From Bacteroides uniformis (lineage in GTDB: Bacteria; Bacteroidota; Bacteroidia; Bacteroidales; Bacteroidaceae), in NCBI RefSeq assembly GCF_025147485.1, contig NZ_CP102263.1:1067501-1131500 (forward strand): a stretch of DNA of 64,000 nt, read 5' to 3'. A program made the position numbers and the translations under genes. The notes beneath the pieces were generated by a model, which saw only the letters and a program-made list of their open reading frames with translations, had not been told where the DNA came from and made no database searches. The stretch's first letter is position 1. The number at the start of each line of letters is the position of its first letter. This document shows, piece by piece, positions 51,916-60,968 of the stretch.

Positions 51916-54427
51916 TCAATATTTTCTGAGATGCCAATACCATATACATAAACCACGTAGCATGTCCGCCCAAACAGTACTCACCTTCCTGCCATAAGAA
52001 CGGGAAATGAAGTAATTCGGGCAAGTCGGGACGAATCAGATTTGTACCCGGAGACACTCCACCCGGAATATAAGACCAGTCGGCACGGTTGACACCATAG
52101 GCGGCTTTCATCGTTTCGGCACCGACTCCCGTTACAAACGCTGCCTGATTACGTCCCGGATGCATACCGAGCAGGTATTGGACAGCATTGAAAATATAGT
52201 CCGGTGCAAACAAGTCAGGATAGGCAGCATGCAGGTAACAGTAATTGTAGCCCAGATGCTGGGGTTCCCATGAACCGGAAGAACGGTTACCTCTGTCATG
52301 CGGCACTCCATACGGAGTTTTACTGCTATACTCCTGATACATAGCCTGCAACTCCGGCAGTGCTTTGCGAACAGCCTTGCTGAAACGTGCATTTCCCACA
52401 GCTTTGTCGAAACGTCCGATGAACCAACCCGTCTGACGGATATTCTTGCAGATGAAATCCTGCTGCTGCAAAACGAAATCACGGTACTCCACTTCCTTTG
52501 TCGCCAGATAAAGTTCTACGGCAGCATGTACCTTGGCTGTCAGCACCCGGTTGTTGTCGCAGCGGGTAATCCTGAACAATTCACGGGCTATCTCCAGACA
52601 ATCCGCTCCCAATGCATCGTTATGTCCCTTCAAGACACGTGAAATACCTGCCAGCCAAGCGGCTACCTGAAGTTCCCTACCAGGGTTGTCTTCCGTAAAC
52701 ACCCAGCGGTCGTCGGCAGTCCCACTGACATGGTCTGTATGGGCCGACGCATCACCCAAGTGTGCATACTGGCGTACGGTAGGACACAGAATCCCTCTGT
52801 AGAGACGCCCCAGAGCCTTCCAACCCGCCACTATCGTCAAAGCACCGTTTTCCACCTGCTGCAACAAGTCATTCTTTCCATCCGGCTGGTGAATCTCGAC
52901 TATCTTCTTTTCAAAATCTATGGAAGTCTCGTCCCAATAGGTACCAAAGTTCTCACAAGCCATGGCAAGTATATAGGCCTCGCCTGCCTGGGATTCCACA
53001 CGCAGGTCATAGTCCCCCGCATCGTGCCATCCACCCACATTCAGCCCTGGAACCAAATCACCCGGCTGGTACTTACAAAGAGTAGAGGTTCCCTGAGTAT
53101 ATCCGTCTATATGGTTGATATCGGTTTTGGCCATACGTGCATCGTCATGATGACAGAAGTCATGCCATACACGGTATTTTTCGTTCACACGCATGTGGCA
53201 CATCTGTACCGGCAAAAAGTATTCCACCTCTGCCTGCCAGATACCCTTGTCCCACACATCTTTGGCAATGCGGAACACCGGAGAAGCAGCATCGCCGTAC
53301 ATTACCTGATAGAGCCCTTCTTCCGTCACTTCCGTGAAATCGAACTGCAGATAGTGGTAGCGTTGGAAATCTCCCCAATCCTTGGCAGCCTGCTGCTTTA
53401 CCAGTTTCCTGCCATCGGCAGCAATGCGATAAAGGGCAGGTTGCTTGAAGTCTGTATCCCGTTTATCCAACTCTATGACAGCCACTTTCTTCTGTCCAGG
53501 ATGGTAACCTACTTGAGAGGCTTGCACCACCGGTGCATAACGCCAGTCTTTAGTGACTGTCGGACGGATTATCCATTTCACCGCACCTTCCTTTGTCCCT
53601 GCCGGGAACTCCGAACGGAGCACAAACCAACCGTTGTTATGATTTATCCTTCCATCATACAGCAGCAAGTCTCCTTTCTCACTTTCAATCGTAATCTTTG
53701 CCAAATCATCCTGAGGATTGAGTACAAACTTTTTCCCTGCGGCCAAAGGAGCAGAGACGATATCATCGGCAATCATCGGGTTATAAGTCTTTCTATCCAA
53801 CAGCAACTGGTCCAAATCAGCTTTCCCGTCAGGGTTGAAATCTCCGATATGCTCCATATTGGAAGACTGTTTCATGGTGGGCCCCATCGCCTGGTGGGGA
53901 AAGACTCCCGTCCGGTTGTCCATAATCCACGGCTTGCCCAGCAAAGTGGAAGGTACCAATTCCAGATTAAAGCCCAACTTGCCGGCAAACCGCTCGGGCA
54001 CCGGTTGGTCCAAATCAACGGTCAATACCAGATAATCCTTCTCGCCTTTGACCTTAATGGTATAGCCAAAAACAAAATCCGGATAAAGCATCGGATTAAA
54101 GCCTGCCATGTGTTTGGCCGAATCCGGATAACTCAATGTGACACGGATTTCATTGTCAGCCTCATCCACCACCCGGCTTCTCATCTTGGGCAATCCCTGC
54201 CATTGCCCTTGCGAGATTTCAAAGCGCACATCTCCATTGGCAGCCCTGCGGTCTCCATTCAAAACAAGGGTCAGTCCTCCCTGGTGTCCTTCAGGGTAGA
54301 CGTCACTGAACACCATCACATTGGCCCCGCCATTCTCAAAATATCCCGATGGATTGATTCTGAAATCCTGGGCGTGCAGCCCCATACAAAGCATCAGTGA
54401 TGCTGCACCTGCTATAAATTTCTTCAT
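51899..54427 (-). CDS. Glycoside hydrolase family 9-like enzyme
   Basis: 842 residues with a signal peptide (LHAQ). A long N-terminal domain (about 20-290) leads to a CelD_N-type Ig domain (QASQVGYHPGQKKVAVIELD). The (alpha/alpha)6 barrel follows, with the catalytic base region GGWHDAGDYDLR and PHDRGNRSSGSWEPQHLGYN near the end. The final acid motif usual in endoglucanases (NE followed by AxxYNA) is replaced by WQEGEYCLGGHA. GH9 enzymes are mainly beta-1,4-glucanases; some are exo-glucosaminidases. It lies 5 nt after the AGE gene. Confidence 0.8.
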   Translation of the reverse strand: MKKFIAGAASLMLCMGLHAQDFRINPSGYFENGGANVMVFSDVYPEGHQGGLTLVLNGDRRAANGDVRFEISQGQWQGLPKMRSRVVDEADNEIRVTLSYPDSAKHMAGFNPMLYPDFVFGYTIKVKGEKDYLVLTVDLDQPVPERFAGKLGFNLELVPSTLLGKPWIMDNRTGVFPHQAMGPTMKQSSNMEHIGDFNPDGKADLDQLLLDRKTYNPMIADDIVSAPLAAGKKFVLNPQDDLAKITIESEKGDLLLYDGRINHNNGWFVLRSEFPAGTKEGAVKWIIRPTVTKDWRYAPVVQASQVGYHPGQKKVAVIELDKRDTDFKQPALYRIAADGRKLVKQQAAKDWGDFQRYHYLQFDFTEVTEEGLYQVMYGDAASPVFRIAKDVWDKGIWQAEVEYFLPVQMCHMRVNEKYRVWHDFCHHDDARMAKTDINHIDGYTQGTSTLCKYQPGDLVPGLNVGGWHDAGDYDLRVESQAGEAYILAMACENFGTYWDETSIDFEKKIVEIHQPDGKNDLLQQVENGALTIVAGWKALGRLYRGILCPTVRQYAHLGDASAHTDHVSGTADDRWVFTEDNPGRELQVAAWLAGISRVLKGHNDALGADCLEIARELFRITRCDNNRVLTAKVHAAVELYLATKEVEYRDFVLQQQDFICKNIRQTGWFIGRFDKAVGNARFSKAVRKALPELQAMYQEYSSKTPYGVPHDRGNRSSGSWEPQHLGYNYCYLHAAYPDLFAPDYIFNAVQYLLGMHPGRNQAAFVTGVGAETMKAAYGVNRADWSYIPGGVSPGTNLIRPDLPELLHFPFLWQEGEYCLGGHATWFMYMVLASQKILNGNEQ

Positions 54428-54432
54428 AAATA

Positions 54433-55677
54433 CTATTTTAAACGATTATGTATTTCTACTCCCAAGCGTACCGTATGATACGGGCAACGCCACATACTCA
54501 CTTTGGGAGTATCCTTCTTGGGTTCTCCATCAAAACAATCACTGTACCATTCACCGTATTCCCGGTCTATCATACAGTCCTTTACGAAAGTCCAAACCGT
54601 ATCGGCCGATTGCAGATAAACGTCATTCCCGCTGATTTGCCAGGCATTGACACAAGCTATCATCGTTTCAATCTGGCCCCACCATGAGGCATGCCCGGTT
54701 GTTCTTCCGCCCTTCTTTTCATACATCATATACCCTTTGTCACTCAGTCCTTCCACCAAGCAAGCATCCGTCACATCCAGCGCAAGCCGATTCGCCCTAT
54801 CCATCAGTTGCCGGTCTTCTAACACACGGGCAGCCTCACAAAGCAGCCATCCCGCCTCTACATCATGTCCATAAGAGTCCATCTCAACCAGACTGTTCCA
54901 TGCATTATCAAAGAACAAATTAAAATGCCTCCTTGAAGAGTCATAAATACGGTCCATAAACAACTCGGCGCAGAACTTGAGTCTTTTCCTCAGTCCGTCG
55001 TCTTTCCAGCATTGATATAAAAGGGTATAAGCTTCCAGCACGTGCAAATGCGCATTCATAGTCTTGGATGCATTGTTATCATAATTATCCAGTTGTTTCC
55101 AATCTTCAGTAAAAGATTCCACATAACCGTCATATTGCGGTTCGCGGCCTTTCTCCTCCAAGGTATGATATAAACCGACAGCCATATCCAGACTCTCGCT
55201 GTTACCTGTTGCCAGATAGTGTTCAGCCAGCCCATAGATGGCGTAGGTCATGGCATACGTATATTTGGAAGCATTCAGCACCTCACCGTCAGGATTGACC
55301 AGCCAATATACCCCACCATGTTCCTTGTCTATAAATGTATCAATGAAGTAGCGTTGCGATTTATCCGCAAGCTTCAGATAAGCCTCATCCTTAAACGTAC
55401 GGTATGCGGCAGAAAAACTCCACAGAATCCGGGCATTCAGAACCCCTCCTCTCGGAGCATCCACTACCGGAGTACCATTCCGCAATACAGTTCCATAAAA
55501 ACCGCTGTCGGGAGCCACTGCATAATCCATCCAAAACGGCAACACGCTGTCCCTGACATTCGTGACAATCTCTGTACGCATGCGTGTCTGCATATCTGTC
55601 TCCCCTGAATGCGACCGGCAGCCTGCCAGACAAGACGCAACCAGCAGTGCTATCCAATAAAACATCTTCCTTTCCAT
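54433..55677 (-). CDS. AGE-family sugar 2-epimerase-like lipoprotein
   Basis: 414 residues with a lipobox (LLVASCLAGC), so exported. The (alpha/alpha)6 barrel has family motifs of cellobiose or mannobiose 2-epimerases: MNAHLHVLEAYTLL, YGHDVEAGWLLCEA, GHASWWGQIETM and MWRCPYHTVR, supplying the conserved His residues. Known members convert the reducing-end glucose to mannose in beta-1,4 disaccharides and are normally cytoplasmic, so lipoprotein export is notable. The 202-nt gap to susD contains a 22-nt array. ATG at 55665 is an alternative start. Confidence 0.82.
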   Translation of the reverse strand: MERKMFYWIALLVASCLAGCRSHSGETDMQTRMRTEIVTNVRDSVLPFWMDYAVAPDSGFYGTVLRNGTPVVDAPRGGVLNARILWSFSAAYRTFKDEAYLKLADKSQRYFIDTFIDKEHGGVYWLVNPDGEVLNASKYTYAMTYAIYGLAEHYLATGNSESLDMAVGLYHTLEEKGREPQYDGYVESFTEDWKQLDNYDNNASKTMNAHLHVLEAYTLLYQCWKDDGLRKRLKFCAELFMDRIYDSSRRHFNLFFDNAWNSLVEMDSYGHDVEAGWLLCEAARVLEDRQLMDRANRLALDVTDACLVEGLSDKGYMMYEKKGGRTTGHASWWGQIETMIACVNAWQISGNDVYLQSADTVWTFVKDCMIDREYGEWYSDCFDGEPKKDTPKVSMWRCPYHTVRLGVEIHNRLK

Positions 55678-55732
55678 AATTATTCTCTAAAACCATCAAA
55701 CTTTTCCTTGTTTAATTCCCCGTTTATCAGAG

Positions 55733-55842
55733 ACTGGTGTTCGTCGTCTCAAGTACTGGTGTTTGTCATGTCAGACACCGGCTTTCATCACGACAGACGC
55801 TGACGTCTATCACAACAACTACTGGTGCCTGACATTTCACTC
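55733..55842. repeat. Five degenerate tandem units of exactly 22 nt between susD and the epimerase gene
   Basis: Units at 55733, 55755, 55777, 55799 and 55821. Units 1, 2 and 5 begin ACTGGTG; units 3 and 4 are more divergent (ACCGGCT, GCTGACG). GGTGT and ACACC halves can pair between neighbours. Confidence 0.82.
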
Positions 55843-55879
55843 ACAAATATTTTATTATTAAGTGTTTATTTATAATTTA

Positions 55880-57565
55880 TCAATATCCCGGATTCTGGTC
55901 AGCCTGATTGATGAGCGGGTTGGTCAGAATCTCATTCGTCGGAATCGGGAAGATTTCCTGATAAGCCTCGTGCTCAAAGAAACGGAATGAGTCACCAGTC
56001 TGCAGACAAGCCTCTTGTGAAGAGTTGGCTGCTGTCTTCGGATATTCGGCGGCAAACCATTCTTTGCACATACCCATACGGCACAAATCATGGTAAAGCG
56101 AGAACTCGGCATTGAATTCATGGCGACGCTCTATAATCAGCGCCACCTTCCATACCGGAGAAGTATAGCCTTTGGCTGCTTTATAGCTTGTATAATAGGT
56201 CTCTGCATCCGGCACTTCCACCGTCTGGGTATTCAACATGTCGGCGGGTAGGTCAATCATCGTCGCTCCCATCTCCAAATTACCCCAAGCACGGTTACGT
56301 ATCTGACGTATCATGTTCCATCCGGTAGCGTTGTCACCTGTCTCGAAACAACATTCTGCATAGTCGAGCATGATGCCTGCATAACGCTTCAAAGTCAACG
56401 AAATAGGATTGAATACTTTGTTGTTCTCACCTGGCTTGCATCTCCAGTATTTCAAGGAATAAACAGTAGGCATATTTTCGGAACCTTGGAAAAGACCGTC
56501 AAAACCACTTGTCACCCCTACAGTCTGCCCGGTAATGGGATGCGTATCCCCTTTGGCAACAGCAGAGTATTGGCGGCGTTTGTCACCCGGTTCAAAGGAA
56601 CGTACAAACTCCCAAGAAAGACAGAGAGACCCCCAGCCTCCCCATTCGGGTGCCGCACACATATATCCGTACCACATCATGGCATCTGAAGACGAATCGG
56701 CTCCCCAGCCCATATATCCTTGTTCATGATACATCACCTCAAATACAGATTCTTTGGTCCAATGTGTATCCCAGGCATGCAGGTTACCGAAGCAGGGCTC
56801 CAATGAATAGGTTCCACTGTCCACTATATCCTTTAGTTCCGTCTTGGCTTTCGTAAAGTCTTTCTTCAACATATACAGCTCGGCCAAATAAGCTTTGCAG
56901 AACCCCTTGGTTATACGTCCGTATTCACCATTCATGGGTAACCAGTCCAGATGGTCGCGTCCAAAAGACAAATCTTCCTCGATAGCCGCATAAGTCTCAT
57001 CCACGGATTCCGGACGTGCCTTTCCTACCGAAGTAGTATAGGTTTCACCGGTAAGCAACATCGGTACCCTTCCGAAAAGTTTCGTCAGGTAAAGGTAGTT
57101 ATAACCGCGGATGGCACGTGCTTGCGCTTCATAAACGGTCTTGGAATTGCTGTCCGCAAATATAGAGGCATCCGCCGTCTCCAGGCCAGCCAGGAAACGG
57201 TTTGCACGGTCCACTGCACGATAACTCATCCGCCATGCAGTCTCCAGGGAACCCTTATCGGGTTTCCAGGCATGACGCTGCCATTCCGCATCCCAACCGG
57301 AAGCCTGACAGTCCATCGTAGAATGGTTGGCAGCAAATACCTGAGGCTTGAATCCCCATGTTTCGTCATCACCGGAACCGTGCTGGTCCGTATAAAAGGT
57401 ATCATAAAGTCCGTTCAATCCGGAAAGGACATTCTCCTCCGTTTTAAACATGAAATCTGCCGGAAGAATATCGTAATGATCCACTTCCAAATAATCGTCA
57501 CAAGACGTTACGGTGCTTAAGGCCAGCACACCGATCAACAGTTTATATAAGTTTTTCATAATCAT
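55880..57565 (-). CDS. SusD-like outer-membrane glycan-binding lipoprotein
   Basis: 561 residues; lipobox LSTVTSC, then DDYLEVDHYDILPADFMFKTEENVLSGLNGLYD, the usual SusD N-terminus. RAIRGYNYLYLTKLFGRVPML and a C-terminal RRHEFNAEFSLYHDLCRMG segment are SusD/RagB hallmarks. It forms the lid on the SusC transporter and helps bind glycan at the surface. The gene is 18 nt after susC, as usual for this pair. ATG at 57559 is an alternative. Confidence 0.93.
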   Translation of the reverse strand: MIMKNLYKLLIGVLALSTVTSCDDYLEVDHYDILPADFMFKTEENVLSGLNGLYDTFYTDQHGSGDDETWGFKPQVFAANHSTMDCQASGWDAEWQRHAWKPDKGSLETAWRMSYRAVDRANRFLAGLETADASIFADSNSKTVYEAQARAIRGYNYLYLTKLFGRVPMLLTGETYTTSVGKARPESVDETYAAIEEDLSFGRDHLDWLPMNGEYGRITKGFCKAYLAELYMLKKDFTKAKTELKDIVDSGTYSLEPCFGNLHAWDTHWTKESVFEVMYHEQGYMGWGADSSSDAMMWYGYMCAAPEWGGWGSLCLSWEFVRSFEPGDKRRQYSAVAKGDTHPITGQTVGVTSGFDGLFQGSENMPTVYSLKYWRCKPGENNKVFNPISLTLKRYAGIMLDYAECCFETGDNATGWNMIRQIRNRAWGNLEMGATMIDLPADMLNTQTVEVPDAETYYTSYKAAKGYTSPVWKVALIIERRHEFNAEFSLYHDLCRMGMCKEWFAAEYPKTAANSSQEACLQTGDSFRFFEHEAYQEIFPIPTNEILTNPLINQADQNPGY

Positions 57566-57583
57566 ATTTTTTATCCGTTAGTA

Positions 57584-60500
57584 TTAGAACTGTACACTCA
57601 GACCGAAAGTAACCGACATCGGGAACGGATAACGTCCTCCGTCAAATCCCGAATACAATACATTGGAGTCACCAACTTCCGGATCGCCGAACTTATTGTA
57701 CGAAGAGATGGTACATACATTGTCGACACTGGCAAATACGCGTGCATTTTCCATTTTCACCGGTTTCAGCACATTCTTCGGGAATGTATATCCTATCTGA
57801 ATATTTGAAATCTTCAGATAATCCCCCTTCTGGATGTAGGCGTCGGACACACGCATGTTCTTATTATAGTCTGTCTTGGTGATACGCGGATATTTGGCGC
57901 CGGTATTCGAAGATGACCATGCATTATTGATATATTCCTTCAGTACATTCTGATAACCGCCGTCGGGTGCATAGACTGAGGTCAAGCGGGCCGAAGAATA
58001 AGAAAGGATATCCATACCGGCTACACCGTACAAGTTCATCGAGAAATCAAAGTTTTTCCAGGAAGCGGTAAGGTTCATTCCGTAAGTGAACTTGGGATAT
58101 CCATTGCCTATAACAGTACGGTCGGCATCGGTAATCTGCCCGTCACCATTCAAATCAACAAACTTATAGTCGCCGGGCTGGGTAGTCTTGTCCTGATATA
58201 CACCACTTTCAACTCCCTTTTCAACCGCCAGCCTATTCATTTCATCAATTTCGGCCTGGGTTCTGAAAATGCCTTCTACCTTCCAGCCATAGTAGGAACC
58301 TACAGGATAGCCGTTCTGTGTAATGGAGTGGTTGTCCCAGTTGTCGCCATCTTGTGCTGAACCTGACTTGCTGAATATCGGATCGCCGACTTCAATAGCC
58401 TCGTTCTTCAGGGTAGACCCATTCAGTCTTATGCCGATATTCCAATCGCTGAAGCTCTTGTTCCACGCAGCAGTAAACTCGAAACCTGAGTTACGGATAT
58501 GTCCCGCATTAGTATAGACATTGGAGAAACCGGTGGAAGGACGAATCTGGCGATACAGAAGCAGATCCTTTGCGTCACGGATAAAGTAATCGGCAGAGAA
58601 AGAAAGCTCATTGTTCATAAAGGCAAAGTCAATACCGATATTTGTCTGCTCATTGGTTTCCCATTTCAGGTTGGTATCAATTTCTTTCTGCTGGGCAATA
58701 CCGGCACCGTTAATCACACTCGAACCATTAAAGAACCAGTACATTGCATTTGCCGAAGACAACTGTGCTATGGACAAGTTGGTACCATTGCCCGCATTAC
58801 CGGTCTGTCCCCATCCGGCACGCAACTTCAAGTTACTGAACAGTTCTAAATCCTTAATGAACTTTTCCTCGGAAAGACGCCAAGCTACAGAAGCGGAAGG
58901 GAATGTACCATAACGATTGCCGGCACCAAAGTTCGAAGAACCGTCGCGGCGTACCGTTGCAGTCACAATATAGCGGTCGTTCAAAGTATAAGTCAGACGG
59001 CCGAAGTAAGAAAGGAATCTTGTCTTCAAATCCAGCCCACCATCCGTTTGCTTAGACGATGGGTCATTGGTCAATGAAATTTTGCGGATGTTGTCTGCCG
59101 GGAAATCGTTGGCACTGGAATTCAGCCAGGCACCGTTCGTATCGCTGGTAGAGAAACCGGCCATTGCACTTACGCGGTGATGCTCATTGGACCAGTCATA
59201 GTTCAAGAACGCTTCCAGACCGAGTGAAGTGGACTGGCTCTGGTTCAGCGAGAACGAGTCCTTACGGTCTTGAGTTCCAAAGGTTCTATCATTATAGGCT
59301 GTATAGCCATTATAACCTTTTGTATAATAATTATAACTGGCAATAGTCTTGAAAGTCAACCCTTTGTACAAATCGAGTTGTAGGAAAGCACTAGCAAGCA
59401 TACGGTCCCATTTATTAATACTGTCGGCAGTCTTGGCAGCAGCAACCAGATTGTCAGCTCCCTTGTTCACGTCTCCATTGCCTTCTTTCTTGTAATGTCC
59501 CCAAGTACCGTCGGGCAACACAATAGGCATGGAATAGAAAACACCGTCCTCTACATAATCCATGGTTGGAATGGCTTGTGCATAGTTTCTCAGGTTGCCT
59601 CCTCCCATCTTTTCCGAATGTGCATAGTTCAAGTTCAAGCCTACATGCAGAAAGTCTTTCACTTTGTGAGTGATATTAGCGCGTGCCGTCAAGCGTTTAA
59701 AATTCGACTCAATCACGATACCCTGGTTGTTCAAATAACCCAGAGATAAGTTGGCTTGGGTATTTTCGCTGCCTCCCGAAGCAGAAAGGTTATAGTTCTG
59801 CTGTAATGCCGTGCGTGACATTTCATCCTGCCAGTCAATGCTGTTCAGTCTGCCTATGTAATCCTCGCCATATGCCAGATTGGTCATGGCAATACCGTCA
59901 TTCTTGACGGCGGAACGTACAGCACTTGCAAACAAGCCCGCATCAGCCACATCAATCTTATTCGAATTGAACTGGAGGGCATAGTTGGCCGAAAAGTTCA
60001 CCTTTGCCTTCCCCTTACCACCGTTCTTGGTAGTAATCATAATGACGCCATTGGCACCGCGAGTACCATAGATTGCCGTAGCCGAAGCATCCTTCAGAAT
60101 TTCGATGGACTCTACATCATTAGGATTCAAGAAATCGATGGAAGTTCCTACCTGCACACCGTCCACTACATAGAGTGGGTCGGCAGAACCATTCACGGTT
60201 GCCACACCGCGGATACGGATGGAGAAACCTCCTTCCGGGTCACCGGAAGAACGGATGACAGATACACCTGCCGCAGCTCCCTGCAAACCTTGTCCCAAGT
60301 TCACCGGATTCCGCTTCATCATTTCCTCCGCATTCACGGAAGCCACAGAACCGGTGAGGTCGGATTTCTTCATCGTACCGTAGCCCACAACAACTACCTC
60401 ATCCAAGGTTTCGGTATCCTCCTTTAAAGTAATTTTCAGAGCATTCATATTCCCGGTTACTTTGACCGTTCGCGCCAGATAACCGATGTAACTGGTCTTC

Positions 60501-60757
60501 AGCGTAGAACCTACGGGACACTGCAAGGAGAAGTTACCGTCCAAATCGGTAATCATACCGTTTGTCGTACCTTCCACAATGACATTGGCACCGATGATGG
60601 GCTCGCCTTTCTCATCCACCACTTGGCCCTTCACAGTAACTACACTCTGCTGTACGACAGTGACACCTGCAAACGGCTGTACGCTTGTTGCAAAGAGAGG
60701 TCCGGCACATGCCAGCGATACTGACATGATACCCAAATACTTCATCACATTTCTCAT
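57584..60757 (-). CDS. SusC-like TonB-dependent transporter
   Basis: 1057 residues from the ATG at 60757; the longer frame to 60946 would translate a hairpin array. The signal peptide is followed by a carboxypeptidase-regulatory-like domain (VKGQVVDEKGEPIIGANVIVEGT) and the EEVVVVGYGTMKKSDLTGS-type junction (here LDEVVVVGYGTMKK). The plug has the family motif DPLYVVDGV, and the barrel ends in TFGLSVQF. It imports oligosaccharides released at the surface. It partners with the SusD-like protein. Confidence 0.93.
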   Translation of the reverse strand: MRNVMKYLGIMSVSLACAGPLFATSVQPFAGVTVVQQSVVTVKGQVVDEKGEPIIGANVIVEGTTNGMITDLDGNFSLQCPVGSTLKTSYIGYLARTVKVTGNMNALKITLKEDTETLDEVVVVGYGTMKKSDLTGSVASVNAEEMMKRNPVNLGQGLQGAAAGVSVIRSSGDPEGGFSIRIRGVATVNGSADPLYVVDGVQVGTSIDFLNPNDVESIEILKDASATAIYGTRGANGVIMITTKNGGKGKAKVNFSANYALQFNSNKIDVADAGLFASAVRSAVKNDGIAMTNLAYGEDYIGRLNSIDWQDEMSRTALQQNYNLSASGGSENTQANLSLGYLNNQGIVIESNFKRLTARANITHKVKDFLHVGLNLNYAHSEKMGGGNLRNYAQAIPTMDYVEDGVFYSMPIVLPDGTWGHYKKEGNGDVNKGADNLVAAAKTADSINKWDRMLASAFLQLDLYKGLTFKTIASYNYYTKGYNGYTAYNDRTFGTQDRKDSFSLNQSQSTSLGLEAFLNYDWSNEHHRVSAMAGFSTSDTNGAWLNSSANDFPADNIRKISLTNDPSSKQTDGGLDLKTRFLSYFGRLTYTLNDRYIVTATVRRDGSSNFGAGNRYGTFPSASVAWRLSEEKFIKDLELFSNLKLRAGWGQTGNAGNGTNLSIAQLSSANAMYWFFNGSSVINGAGIAQQKEIDTNLKWETNEQTNIGIDFAFMNNELSFSADYFIRDAKDLLLYRQIRPSTGFSNVYTNAGHIRNSGFEFTAAWNKSFSDWNIGIRLNGSTLKNEAIEVGDPIFSKSGSAQDGDNWDNHSITQNGYPVGSYYGWKVEGIFRTQAEIDEMNRLAVEKGVESGVYQDKTTQPGDYKFVDLNGDGQITDADRTVIGNGYPKFTYGMNLTASWKNFDFSMNLYGVAGMDILSYSSARLTSVYAPDGGYQNVLKEYINNAWSSSNTGAKYPRITKTDYNKNMRVSDAYIQKGDYLKISNIQIGYTFPKNVLKPVKMENARVFASVDNVCTISSYNKFGDPEVGDSNVLYSGFDGGRYPFPMSVTFGLSVQF

Positions 60758-60827
60758 AAATACTAAATACTTAGGTTTAACAAATACCCCGGTCATAAGC
60801 ACATCGGGAAAAAGATATGCGACACAA

Positions 60828-60893
60828 TTTTGTGCCACTATAGAGGCACTGCCGTGCCATTGGGAAGGCACATCTGTGCCACCATAGTGGCAC
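60828..60893. repeat. Three hairpin units of exactly 22 nt (GTGCC-N8-GGCAC) upstream of susC
   Basis: Units at 60828-60849, 60850-60871 and 60872-60893. Each has 4 nt, then GTGCC, N8, GGCAC. This is the same plan as at 32054-32163 with a different arm sequence. The array lies in the 211-nt gap between GH31 and susC. Confidence 0.92.
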
Positions 60894-60968
60894 AGATTTC
60901 GGTAACTATATCCCTTTCTCTTCCATACCGACAGGGGTGAATTCAATATAGATTTTCAAAGATTAAGT

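Noticed and set aside
52730..54400. A 556-codon open frame antisense to the GH9 gene
   Set aside because: No domain or promoter; the opposite strand has clear GH9 motifs.
60758..60946. N-terminal extension of the SusC-like protein
   Set aside because: It would translate the hairpin array and precede a normal signal peptide starting at 60757.
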